A DNA stretch of 64,000 nucleotides from positions 35,826-99,825 of IMG/VR virus record IMGVR_UViG_3300025133_000045, one strand, 5' to 3'. Each line of letters begins with the position of its first letter. Position 1 is the stretch's first letter. The position numbers and the translations under genes are program-made. Below the pieces are notes generated by a model, which was given only the letters and a program-made list of their open reading frames with translations, searched no databases and was not told where the DNA came from. This document shows positions 1 to 12,500 of this stretch, piece after piece. The DNA comes from a virus.

Positions 1-2484
1 CGCATCACTTACAAACTTATCACCAACTCCCAACATGCCCACAGAACTTACAGTAGCATCAATAGACGCTGCCGAAGTGGCTGCTGAAGTCGACAAATCT
101 TTGGATTCGAAAGGGCTTTGAACCGTCACCCCAAGCTGGCCAAGAAAGTTAGCTCTTTCATTATTATTCTCCGTAGATGCAGGGGCTGGCTCCACATTGT
201 TCCCATGCTTCTGTATCTCTCTGGTCAACACTGAAACGCTAAAATCGGAAAACCCTTCCGTATTTGCCAGCATATCTCCCGACTTCCCAGACATAGATAA
301 GGTTAAAGATCCATTTCTGGCGGCTTCTGGAGTTAAGTAAGTCGCTCCATAAGTCTCTAAATCTTTCAATCCAGAGAAGGGATCTGAATCAGCTACTGGC
401 AGAGCAACACCGAGCACCTGTTGAGAAAGCTTGGCTCCTTTGGGAACAAAATATTTACTGTTCTCTTCTACAAGCCTGTTCTTATAATCTCGGATAGTAA
501 ACGTATGCGGACCCGAATATGAATTCCTGTTTCTCAAATTCATAAACTCCAGACCATATTGGTCAGGCACTTCGCTGTCGAACAAATGCGAGAACAACTG
601 GGCGTCTTTTAAAATAAACTTTTCAAAGGATTGCGACGTGCCCGTTTTCGCAACCCTGTTAACGTTGACGGATTTCTTATCTCCCAAGCGCTCGACCAGA
701 ATGGCCTCCAGCTTTTGAATTAAGCCAAGAATACCATATATGCCTGCTGGAGTTCCTGACCTGGGGTTGCACAGCGTGAATAACCGCTTGTACAACCTCG
801 TATTTTCTGCTGTACCCATATCGGTTAAGACGCTTAAGGCTTGACAAAACTGAGCTATCGCATCAACCCACGGCTTTACTGGGGGGCGCTTGTTATCATA
901 GTAGTCCATAAACTCGGGCTTAAACTGACCTGTGCTTTCGTCATAAAAACTAGGAGACGTACTCAGGTTGTAATACAAAGAAAAACCACCGAGGGACTTT
1001 GATAGCTTGCTCAGAATGTCATTCATATATGTGATGGTCCCATCCTCTACTTCTACTTCCACGCTATACTGATAAAGCCCATCTGTTTCCTTGTCTATGG
1101 TATAATCACTCACAGCATAAGTTCTTATATCCCCAGTGTTGCGCAAATAAATTTCTCTAATTGACCCCTCTGTTTCCTTTTTCTCTTTCTTCAGGCTACC
1201 ATTTATATCACCAGATTCCACAACCAAAACCGGAGCTTTGCCAAATGCGTTGTAAGGGTGTATCCTCAAGTTGCCTCCCTTTACGGGAGACCCCACTTTA
1301 TTAAACGTGATCTGCGGATTGGCTCTGTGTCTAAAAATCTTGAGGGTTATGACCCTGGAAAGCTTGAGCATTCTTTTCTTTGCTTCGGCGTTACGTGAAA
1401 AAGTGAAAAGACTTCCAAATTGACTTTGTTGCTTTATAAGTTCCATAAAATCGAATGAAAAAACAAAATTAGAAATGGTCCCGCCCGCTTCTAAGCCCCT
1501 CGTTACAAAGGCATCAGAAAAATAAGCTGATCGATCTTCGACCGTCACTTTGCTGGCTGCGTAGTTCTCGCCAACCCTATCCAAATACGACTCTATTGGC
1601 TTTAAATTAATCTCCTTTGCTAGTGGCGCATCGATGTCTCTAAAATCTTGCACTGTCGTATTAATAACCTTCTCAAGCGTTAAGATAGAATGAGAATGGG
1701 AGCCATGTTTAGCACCCGCCATATAAACGCCGCCCTGCTGATGAACAGCGCCATTCCATATTTCGCCTTCGGGCGTGTAGAATACATACGATTCAGAAAC
1801 AACAGAACCATTGTCTATGACGATCTCTGAAGTTATCTGTTCCGATATAACTCCCTGATTCATATTATAGCCATACATGTTCAAATTATAGTCTTGAGAC
1901 ATTTGAGTTATGTCGAAATAGCAGAACACAAAATAAGCCAGATGATTTGGCTGTGAGTCGTTTAGGCTAAAGGTGGCCTTATATGGTATATCAGCGCCAA
2001 GGTCTCTTCCAGTTTCATCCGTCGAATAGAAGCTCTTGGTGTCCTCTCCCTCTTTCGAGAGTGATATAATTTTTTCTTTATATGTTCCCCTATTGGCCTC
2101 GTCTAAAGCAATAACTTCTCCATTTATAAGCCTGTCTGTTAACGACTTGTCCACACTTTGGATTACTTTGATTTTCATATATTTCAAGAGTTCTGCATCA
2201 TAAAACCAAGAGCTTAACTCAGAACTCTCGATGACATCTTTAACAATCAGATCAACCGTGATTAGCAAAGCTTTGGGAGAGGTTGTTGGTGGTTGAGATT
2301 TTGAATAAGCGACATTCCCATTTTTATCAAGCTTAACAGCATACTCTTGAATGTGGGGATTTTCCACCTCAATAAAAGCCGAGTTATTTTCCAACGTTAT
2401 CTTGTTCACGAACACAGTTGGCATCAGTCTTTTTTCATAAGTGTCGTTACCAAAAACTCCAGCGTTATCAACTCTAGTCACCAT
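1..2484 (-). CDS. Large virion structural protein, C-terminus cut by window edge
   Basis: The frame opens with ATG at 2484 and stays open to the left edge, so 828 residues are visible and the C-terminus is missing. The start overlaps the stop of the upstream gene as TAATG, suggesting translational coupling. The sequence is acidic to neutral with mixed alpha/beta character. It has no signal peptide or membrane segment, and a His/Ser-rich patch (HGSHSHS) near residue 260. I recognise no enzyme motif. Its place at the end of the baseplate and tail block, downstream of giant structural genes, argues for a baseplate or tail protein. Existence of the gene is sure; the role is inferred from context only. 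Confidence 0.75.
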   Translation of the reverse strand, partial: MVTRVDNAGVFGNDTYEKRLMPTVFVNKITLENNSAFIEVENPHIQEYAVKLDKNGNVAYSKSQPPTTSPKALLITVDLIVKDVIESSELSSWFYDAELLKYMKIKVIQSVDKSLTDRLINGEVIALDEANRGTYKEKIISLSKEGEDTKSFYSTDETGRDLGADIPYKATFSLNDSQPNHLAYFVFCYFDITQMSQDYNLNMYGYNMNQGVISEQITSEIVIDNGSVVSESYVFYTPEGEIWNGAVHQQGGVYMAGAKHGSHSHSILTLEKVINTTVQDFRDIDAPLAKEINLKPIESYLDRVGENYAASKVTVEDRSAYFSDAFVTRGLEAGGTISNFVFSFDFMELIKQQSQFGSLFTFSRNAEAKKRMLKLSRVITLKIFRHRANPQITFNKVGSPVKGGNLRIHPYNAFGKAPVLVVESGDINGSLKKEKKETEGSIREIYLRNTGDIRTYAVSDYTIDKETDGLYQYSVEVEVEDGTITYMNDILSKLSKSLGGFSLYYNLSTSPSFYDESTGQFKPEFMDYYDNKRPPVKPWVDAIAQFCQALSVLTDMGTAENTRLYKRLFTLCNPRSGTPAGIYGILGLIQKLEAILVERLGDKKSVNVNRVAKTGTSQSFEKFILKDAQLFSHLFDSEVPDQYGLEFMNLRNRNSYSGPHTFTIRDYKNRLVEENSKYFVPKGAKLSQQVLGVALPVADSDPFSGLKDLETYGATYLTPEAARNGSLTLSMSGKSGDMLANTEGFSDFSVSVLTREIQKHGNNVEPAPASTENNNERANFLGQLGVTVQSPFESKDLSTSAATSAASIDATVSSVGMLGVGDKFVSDA

Positions 2485-3548
2485 TAAGCCACTCCACTGT
2501 CTATCTCACACTTTTCACTTTCAATGTCTTCATCGGGATATATGTTCCCGGCAGTCAAAGAGGTGGCAAGATCAGGACATTTGAATTCTGTTTCGATATA
2601 GACACCTTGTGCTTTCAAATTCGATAAGGAGCTACAAATGGTGGCTTCATCAATTTCACTATCAACGAACACATCAAAAAAATACTCTGTAAAACTGGAG
2701 TCCAACTCCACATTAACATCATCAGTTTCAACTAAAATGTTGTTTACAATCTCTTGCTTTTTCTTTCTGAAGTTCATCGGAATGAGATTTTCTCTGGAAC
2801 CTCCATTAGAGAGCGTTTCGGTTTTAATCTCGTAGATTTCAATATCAAAATTCTCTCTCTCATAACGAGAATTTATTTCCTCTAAGTCTAGCAGAATGTG
2901 GTCTGCTTGAACCGATACAAAAGTCCCGTCTGGAAAAATGCCCTCTTGCAGCGCCGGGTCAGACTCAACCGGCTGGTATGGGTCAGCCACTACAGGAGTT
3001 TCCTCACTACCTTCAGGCGACTCTGGCTTCATGTTGATGCTTTTAATGCGTGTTTTATATTTTATCGTTGCCTCTACTTGAGGGATTTTTTGAAGGGAGT
3101 GGCTCCCCGTATAGACCATCGTAGAGCCCCTTATCTCGTTGTTGTAGAACCTCATCTTCCATGCAGGGGCCTTATCAGCCGAGATATCAGAGTGCCCCAG
3201 AGGAGCATTTAAAGCCGTAAAGTGTTTATCCACCGTGGATGGAAACCTAATCTTTTGATCTTCCCTCAATCTAGGGTTGTCTGCCACAATCAAATTGTAA
3301 GATAAGACCTGTTCGCCTCGACCTTCAAATGAGTGCTGAGTCTTTGAAGAAGGCGTTTCGCTCTGAATCCGAGTTTCATAATCATTTTGAGAGCCCGAAT
3401 ATCCGGCATAACGTGGATCGTACAACACATTGTTGTCAAAAAACGAATAGTAGACCGGCTTAAACTTCCCCAGCGAAAGCAAATATTCCCCATATTTGGT
3501 AAGCTCTATATCGATTACATCTTGTTTCTGGTTAAAAAATGTCGTCAT
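2484..3548 (-). CDS. Virion structural protein, unknown baseplate/tail component
   Basis: This encodes 354 aa. The N-terminus (TFFNQKQDVIDIELTKYGEY) has the look of a small baseplate or neck assembly protein: a short helical arm followed by beta-rich sequence. A proline- and glutamate-rich linker lies near residues 165-200. No catalytic motif, signal peptide or membrane segment is visible. A 48-nt gap separates it from the 3079-aa gene upstream, and its stop overlaps the start of the downstream structural gene. The structural role is inferred from position in the baseplate block; a specific T4 counterpart cannot be assigned by eye. Confidence 0.7.
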   Translation of the reverse strand: MTTFFNQKQDVIDIELTKYGEYLLSLGKFKPVYYSFFDNNVLYDPRYAGYSGSQNDYETRIQSETPSSKTQHSFEGRGEQVLSYNLIVADNPRLREDQKIRFPSTVDKHFTALNAPLGHSDISADKAPAWKMRFYNNEIRGSTMVYTGSHSLQKIPQVEATIKYKTRIKSINMKPESPEGSEETPVVADPYQPVESDPALQEGIFPDGTFVSVQADHILLDLEEINSRYERENFDIEIYEIKTETLSNGGSRENLIPMNFRKKKQEIVNNILVETDDVNVELDSSFTEYFFDVFVDSEIDEATICSSLSNLKAQGVYIETEFKCPDLATSLTAGNIYPDEDIESEKCEIDSGVA

Positions 3549-3596
3549 TGTATTAATTAGCTCTCATATCGAAATATTAATGAGTTTAATCAGGCA

Positions 3597-6500
3597 TCAC
3601 TCTTCTGGCAAAAAGTCTGAATTCAAGACGGGGGGCGTATCTTCGATGTCGACTTGAGCTTCGATATTGGCAAATTCAACCAAAGAGAAGAAGTCATACG
3701 GCCAGTTATATGAATATTTAACATTCGATACCTCTGTATCAGCGCCGCCCATCTTAAAGTTGAAAGAGAAATCTGTATCACCGCCAACACGCGACAACAC
3801 TTTGCTATAGTAATTCCAATTCGCCCTCTGCTTAACCTTAAAGACCATCCATTTCACTTCACTCTGAAGGGCTCTTCCGGTGGCTCTTCCGGTGGCCCCC
3901 ATAAGCTCGTTCGTAAGAAGGGGATGACTTATCGTACTTTCTGAGATTTCTATTTTGGAAGCGGCCTTGGGCGGCAGATTCTGCCACATATAGGTCAAAT
4001 CATCCCGATCAAAGGTATGCTTAAACTCAAATATGTACATGGCTATCGGATCTACGCTGTCAAATTCCATAAAATTAAACTTCGGAGGAATAACATATTT
4101 TTTCATGAGATCCAATTGATTTTTGATTGACTCTCCGACAACAAGTGCCGGGTCTGTGGTTACAGGCAACTCTATCATTGAGGCACGATCAGGATCTTTT
4201 TCATTTAATCGATAAGCCTCTACGGTCACTTTTGGAATCTCAAAAAATGTTCGAACCCCACCATCCTCAATAAACGGAATAGCAACAATAGCTTCGCTCA
4301 CCTCAAATGATTCTGCTATTTGTCCTAACTTGATCCCGGTTTTATTAAACTTCATCTGGTCGGCCAAGCTGAGGTACGATTTCCCCTGAGTAAGAAGCTC
4401 TGTCTGATAGTAATCAGTTGCCAGGCCGCCTGCAAAGGTTGGAACTTTATTTCTGACCCAATCGCTCCCAATGTCTGAGATTTCCATAAAAATTCCCTTA
4501 TCATCAACATCGGGAGGCAACCCAAATTGATGCCACATGCCACGAGGAACAGTTGTCTTGCCATTGGCAGGCATCGTTAAGTTCCCCTGTGCCTCGGTTA
4601 TCGGCCTTAAAGATCCAGACGTAGAGGTAAAATTCAACATTGGTGTTTCAAATTTTGGCTGAATGACCCATACGTTTTGTGTCGAGGCTGGATCATCCAC
4701 CACCATAACCGGGGAACCATCAGGTCTATATTGTACAGAATTGACCTTGGCTTTGCCACTAACATTAATGGAAGCTGTTATTTGCATAGCATATTGATCC
4801 ACATTGCTGCTATTGTAGGGCTTCGTGGCGTCTTGAACGCCATTACCTGCTTTTGTCCACTCAGAACCATCTACCCGCATACTGAGGATCTTTGCATCGC
4901 TCAAGATTTCATCCAAAGTGTGTCTGGGGTATGATGCTTTGAAAAGAATGTCACACCAGGCTTCTCCATCATAATAGGGAGGAGTATAAGCCGGATTATA
5001 CCCTTGCAAGGAATCCATCTTTGGTACAGCAGTTAAAACGGTTGCGAAGTCTCTTCCGGCAAGAGGAGGCCCAAAAGCTGTGGGACGGCTATACATTGTA
5101 AAAGTTTCTCTCAAACCATTTGCTTTTTCTTCCGGCGTAACTTGCGGAATAGGATAAGTTGTTTTTCCTGAAGAAGCCTCATAAGTTCTTTCTTGATTAT
5201 AGCTCTTACGGAGCCTGATCCTCATAGCATAAACCTTGTTTGGCTGGAAGTTTTTAAAATCATTCTCCTTGGCTGAAATTATTGTTGACATTTGTCCATT
5301 GGGCAAAAACATATTGACACTCTCGGCCAAGAAGTTGTTGATCATCATTTCATAAAGCGGATCGCCTGACCCATCCCAGGAAGCGGTCATATTCATAGAG
5401 GCACTAGGATGAGGTTCCATATCCACAAAAGTCATATTTGAAATATAATCTGCTGGGCTAACCAGCGCCTCAAAAGGAACTCGATTATCAAAACCACTGG
5501 CGACTCCACCAGGGCCTCTGCCCCCACCATCAATGGAAGTTGGACGACCAATCATAAATATTTCAGCAGCACCACCACTACCACTATTATTTACAACCTC
5601 ATATGAGCCGCTGTACATTCCATAATCCACAGCTATGCCGGATTTAATTGTGTTATACATGATTCCTGGCGAATAGAACGGCTGTAAGAATGGCCTCAAA
5701 GCCGCTTTCGGGTAAGTGACACCATCGGTTACTGGACTGGCAAAATCTATACCACCCTTCACATTTACAAAGCGCGCATAAGACTGAGAGAACTGCGATG
5801 CCAAGTCCAAAGTCCTCTGTGCCGGATAGAATCCGTCATACGGAAGGAATTTTTTAATTGCCTTGCATCGCAAAGTAATCTTGGCTGGGCTCTTGAACCC
5901 TACGTGATCCGTGTATATCGTCTCAAAGCGCCTCATAAAATCTGAATTGCTGAAGATCTTGTAGAAATCGCTTCCACTACTGTTTTGTGGTAACGTACCG
6001 GAAGCCCCAAAAATCTCAAACATTCTGGGATTGTCGGCAAGCCAATCGCCCACACCATTCTTAAGATATTTGTCGATGTGCTCACTGATTCTAAATTCCG
6101 GTATGATAGAATACTCTTGGCTTTTCAGAATAGCATCTTTCATGTTGCTTTCATAATCAGGATCAATAGGCTCCCTTACACCAGAGACAAAAGAAGTAAC
6201 GGCTGTCGTAATCGTGTTGCCTGCTTCGTCCACTGAATTCTCAATAGTTGTTTTAATTGTGCCCGCTAACCTGTTGGCTTCCCAGAGTGCATCGCCACTA
6301 TAAATCTGAACATCCCCTTGGCGACGACTTGGATCAACTGTATTCGTAACACTGCCCGTTTGTGGGTTATCCAGCGTTATGCAAGTCGTAGACATCGTTG
6401 CAAAAAGCATATGCTTTCGCGCATATAAGGCTGAAGCGGTGATAAACTGTTTTGCCCCATTATGGACCATCAGATAATCATTTTGCAATTCTCCTCCTGC

Positions 6501-9500
6501 ACTTGAAGAAGCATTAGAGGCTGTACAGATGACCCCATCTGAGAAAATCTGAGAAGCATCGAGAGCCCAAGCACTTTGCGTTAACTGGTTGAACCGCCCA
6601 TTGTATGGAGCCCCCATGCTGCTGCTCTTTTCAAAACCAAGAGTTGTTCTTTTAGCTCTCGTAGTGTCCCAAAACTTAACTTTAAAATTCTGCCTCTCTC
6701 GGATCATTTCCATGCCAGCGTTATAAGACGCAGGATAAACTACTTGCCCGTACCTTAGAGATACAAATTCCTTTACAGGCGTAGTTGGGTCGTTAAGAGC
6801 CCCGTTAAGATAAGCCTCTTTGATCCTATCATAAGCTGTATAAATGGTGTTCGGATTGACAGATACCAACTCTTCTAAAGCTCTATTCGAAAACCTTACA
6901 GTTTCGTTTCCATAAGAGGCATCAACAACAACTTGTTTTACCTCCATTCTCGGAGTGCCATCAGTTTCTATACCCACTTGAGACTGGATGCCCAGCACAA
7001 ATTGCAATGGCTTTGATGATTTATCAACAGGTGGCTCGGTAAATGTCTGTAGAGGCCCAAACCGATCCACCACGGGGGGTATCAGTAAACTGCCGAAGGT
7101 CATTAAAGTCCCAGGCACGCTCGCTGCTGTAGGCGCACCCGTGTAATATCGCATTATCCCAGGCGTATGGTTGATCGTGATCGTATTATTTTTCCGATAA
7201 TATCTTACAAGCTGGTGCTCTGCTGTTCTTGTCTGCTTCCAAGATGGATAGCCATAATAGCCATCACGATGGATAAGAACATCATGAAGAACGGAAGCAG
7301 TAACTGGTTGCACACCAACATTGACCTGTTGGATAAAAGAATCAGTGATCGTAGTGGTATCGGGAGCCGTATCGATGTCGCCATAGTTCACATAGTAGCC
7401 GACTGGAGTAGTGCTTCCCGCAGAAGAAGTTACAATTTGATGCCCCAAGATAGCCTCTGAAGCGGTCATGGGTTCCACAATATTTGTATTCAAGTGCCTT
7501 GTCTGGGGAACTGATGAATCTGCTGCTGCTGCCAGATTGATGTAATCTCCACCATAATCTCGGACTCCAGAATCGTTATAACTCACAAAATCCGATGAGG
7601 AAACAAAGTTGATAGAACTTACAATTCCAGCAGAAGTTGACAGTAGGCCGTCTGGGGAACCATGACCATAGCTCAAAGACCCAGTATACGAAGCAGTGAT
7701 CCAAGCGTAGCTTAGCTCCATCTGTGGGATTTCGTGTGTCACATATCCATTGTCGTAAACGCTGGCTGTAAGAGTTACCGCATCACCGGACGGCAATCCA
7801 GCCAATGGTCCCCAGGTCGTCGTTCCACTAAGCTCTGGTCGCTTAAGGGTATTTCTGTTTACTTTCTGGTAACTTCCGGTCCCACTATAATTGGCCGCAT
7901 TTACAGTCGAAGCTCCAGAGCCTCCCCTATCCTGTACATTGCTGAAGAAACCAAACTGGTTAGCATGGTTGACCAACAAGATCCTTTCAAGAGGAGTTCT
8001 AACTGTCAGATTCCGGTACGGCAATGCATTGTAAGGCGAATATTGACCAGATTCAAGATCAAGGCAATAGCCTCCATTTGCATCGCCTGCGGTTTCAGGA
8101 CCACCTGGTGCCGAGAACCTCTCCACGAAAACCCAATCATGCTTGCCTCTATCGGGCCTAGCATAGTCCACAATGCCTGTCACATAAGTTGAAGGGATGG
8201 CTGTCGATGACACGCCCTCGTTGTCAACAAAATAAACATTGTTAATGTCTCGACCAGAAGTTTGCACAATGTCATAGAAATGTTCAAAGTTGCCGATATT
8301 AGAGCGTAACGACCCAGAAATAAATTCTGTCTGTGCTGGTCCGATGTCAGTGGAAGTTCCAGCGGGCAATGTTGTTTTATAAGCCCCCACGTCACTAGCA
8401 GTCATCTGAATATTGCGAATATTTACAGGGCGTTTGGCCACTTCATCACGGAGCAAAGAAGCTTCAGGGCGTCGTGAATTCGCATATGTCGTTGTCATTC
8501 TACGCGACTGAAGTGTTAAAACGCCGCCTGCTGTGATTCCTAAATTCCAAGCTTCTGGCCTTGTTGCAGAGCTTGTCAAGGTCGGGTCAGCAACCAAGCC
8601 AATGTGGCGATACTGATTTCCTCCGACATACTTTTCAGTGAACGGGCCTTGCATCGGGACTTCCATGTCCCCGCCATAGACATCGTGATGATAGTTGTCC
8701 AGGCCCACACTGCCAATGTGCTGCATGGTTCCGGCACCATCTGGAACATCAGCCTGATATCCTGTTGTCACCGACGAACTATAGAGGCTAAACGGAGCAT
8801 AAATTTCCCCTATTCCCTCGGCTGTATAATCGTCGCCCCGCAGCCCAGCATCTCCAGATTGGAAAAGATATTTTGAACTGACCTCTTTCTTATCTATTTC
8901 AGGGGGGACTAGCGCATCATTACAGCTTTTTTCAGACTCAATCGACCCAATCATTGCGAGCGAGTCACTCGCAAACGGAGACAAAGCTCCCCGCGTAAAA
9001 CCAAAACGTTTACGTTGAGTAAAACTAGGTCCGCTCTTTACACTCTTCTCCTCGTCTACATTAAAATTATAAATTTCATCAAACCTTCTCAACGCAAAGG
9101 CTGAGCCTTGATAAGTCGTAGTTGGAAGAGTCCTTGTGGACTTGGCCAATGTAGGGCCAGGCGAACCTGTTCTGTAAGTCTCTATGACTTCTCGGTATTT
9201 CTCCCTATCTGAGTCTATCGCAGAGCCTGCGAAGTCATCAAATTTAATATTTGTTCTCTCGGCCCTGTCTTGCCACCAAAGACAATTCGTATTCTCGTTG
9301 TCGTTAATGGGCGCATGACCATATTTCCAATCGTATTTAAGCTCCGTGATGCCGCGAACAGCGGCTTCTGGATCTGTAACCTTCATTTCGAGTGTCGGGA
9401 ACTTATTCCAATATTTGTTTCTTTCGAGAGCGTGGCTCTCAACCATTGTTCGAATACCGTCCGAGAAATCAGCAGTAGCAGGAACCAGTTGCTGAAGCAT

Positions 9501-12500
9501 CACTGACAGGGAGTTGTCGATCCATTTGTAATATTCGATATATTTGTCAAGATCGGGAGTGTTTCCAACACGCTCAAAGAAAAGCTCTCGGAGTTTCTCC
9601 AACTCTTTGTAATCTTGTCTGTAACGATTCTTGGGATCCCCGATGAGATTGTTGAACTCTACCACCGTCCCAAAGAAATTCATAATTTCTTGAGTGATGG
9701 TCCCATACATGCTCTTCTCAAAGGAGAAATAATAATTTATTGGCCTGGTGTCTCTCGTAAATTCTATGTCATCCTGTCGACTAAGAATGCTAATTGTATC
9801 CTGGCTGCTAAGTGTTTCCGGTGCGTTCTGGCGAAGACTATCGATATATGCCCGATCTACAGCACCAGTGCTTGAAGTCCGCATATTGTATGCTTGACCA
9901 GGATATTGATATCCGATTGTCCGAGCGAACTGAGGATTATTTTCATTATCGTGATAGCGATCGAATCTACCTGTCGAGCCGGAAGAGAAATCGTCAACTA
10001 AAAACTCTCCGCTTGAGTCAGAGCCCGTAACATTATCAAAGTCCCAATGGAGAGCCAGAGTCTCCATTTCTGGCACCCAAGTGCCTGTTAGGGCTGTCTG
10101 CAACAAGAATGTACTTCGATAAGGACGGAGCGAACCAAAATTCCTTGGATCTTTCGCATGGGCTCTAATTGCTTCATTCTCCAAGTAGCTTTCCCAATGT
10201 CGGAGCGAGGAAGCTCTAACATCAGACTGTTCAACAACAGAGCCTGTCCAGTTTGTTCTTGCAGCGCCCACGTAATATCGATGATCTGCCGTCAAATAAG
10301 CACTTGCGGTCAGAGCCGAAGAGGTGAGGAGAAACTCATTCTTCAGGAGGCCAGACTCATAATTCACACCATATAATTCAAGTTTAAGATAAGTGTCGTC
10401 AATGTCATAGTCTGTGGCGCTGCCAGCAGTTGAACCGGAAGCTCCATCAGCTACAGGATATTTTACATTCCTTGTTCGAACAGCGAAATTCCACCTTTGA
10501 TTATCGTAGAGATTTGGATAGGCACTGGTTGTCAGATAAAATTCGGGAGTGGCTCCCTGATTCGATTTAAAGACCAAATAAGCATCTGAGGATTCTAAAT
10601 CTGGCCGAACTGCGTAGAGGCTCCAACTATAGTCATCAGCCGTTGCAGCCTGCACATAACAAGTTTCATCGCCTGCCGTCTTGAGTCTGTGCGTTCCGAA
10701 AATAGAGGAAGACAGAAACGACGTTGAAAACCAGGATAGACTGCCTCGATCTCCCACCTTCTTGGGGAAAATTACATCTATCTCGGCGGTGGTCGGAATA
10801 TAGGGTCCAACCGTTCCAGAAACAAAGGTAACATTGCTTGCGTGCGGATTCGAACTACGAGACTGTTGCGTTACAACGCCCGAAAAACTGTCGGGGTGAT
10901 TGAAGTTGGCATAGTTTTTACGAGAAACCACAGGATCATAATTGTCTCTGACTTTATAAGTTGCGTTGTTGCCGTATAGATTGAGTCTAACAACCTCATC
11001 CCCAACACCAAAGCAACGAATAAGGTTCCTGAAAGACTTTAACGTTCCCTTGGACTTGTAGATGTAGATCAGATTGTTGTAAATATTTTTATAGATCCTG
11101 TTTTTAACCTCGCCTAAGTCGAGATTAAAATTCCTCTTCTCATCTCGACTCATAAACTCGGCTAATATACTGGCGTCGGCAAAAATTTCAGGAGCTTGCA
11201 TTCCATAGTTTGCAACAAGGCGATTAGCAATCGGGATGGTCTTGTTTGAGCTACTTGCATAAGTGGCGTCCTTCAGGCGAGGAAACTCTTCCAACTGAAG
11301 GTGTAGGGAATCCGCATAGCTGCCCACAATTTGCAACATTTGCTTAAGAGTCCCTGGATCTTCATCAACAATCCAAGCCGGTATCCTGTTATAGAGTGTC
11401 GAGTTGTTCGTATAATCAAATACACTTCCTGATTGTATGAAGTCACTTCTCCTCGTTTTGAGCGTTGGATATTCTGGTCGAATAATGGGATCTTCAAACT
11501 CAGCGGCCAAGGCCGAAGCGGACACCATAGCAGAGCCCGTATTTCTCGCCAAAGAGCCTGGATAATTGACCCAGTTACCGTTTGATATCCTTCCACTGTA
11601 ATCGAGCACAATGGAATCTAACGAATCCGTACCCGTAGCCCCTTCATTAAATTTATAATATACGCCCAGACCAGCATTGGATACATCGGAATTAGAGCCT
11701 CCACGAACTTGCCTGAAGAAGTTTAAACCGATGTCCTCTGCGGTTCGATAATCCTTCCAATATCTGAATTCATCGAGTGAAGCAGAAAGCCTTGCGGAGC
11801 CCTCCATGCTTAAGCTATCATAAGCGTTACCAGAAGGAGTCGTCCTCAAGCCACCAATAAAGCTCTGTAAAGACCCCGTTACTTCCCCAAAAGTCATATC
11901 TGAAGAGGCTGTACTCTCTATGTATGCCCCACTATGGAAGAATTTCGCCTTAAGCTCTGCGTCGGCTGAACTGGATTGAAACGAGAATCCAACATGATTC
12001 CAATTACCATCCAAAGAAGAAGTGGTGATGCTCTCGCCAAACTGCATATCCCAGACGCTAGAGCCAGAAGCCATATGAACCCTGAAAGGATATTTACCCT
12101 CATCACCATGGCCACTCGCTGTAAGGTAGACGAGCAGTCTACCATAGCCTGCACTAGAAGATGCTTCACCATTCCAGAGATCAAAAACTGTTTCCTTCTC
12201 CGTGAGTGATGTGTCCCACCCGTTCTTCTTTATCCAGAACTCTACCGAAACGCCAGTCTCTAAATGGAAACGAAGATTGGATGCCCTAGTTCCGTATCTT
12301 AGACCTTGGTATTCCCTGTCTGTATTATAAATATCCGTATCATAGTAGTTGGCACCCGCAAACTGAGTGCCGAGCGAACCAGCCGCCATTCCACCAGAAG
12401 CTGTATGTGGGCCTCCCTTAGTTACGATATATTCTGCACTGCTGGGTGTTCCCCACCCGTTAACTACACTGGCCTGAGTATAGGTGCCGTGACCTAAAGT

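Noticed and set aside
7734-8192. Plus-strand open frame of 152 codons within the 3079-aa gene
   Set aside because: It is an antisense shadow of a long, well-supported coding gene and shows no start signal or protein-like pattern.
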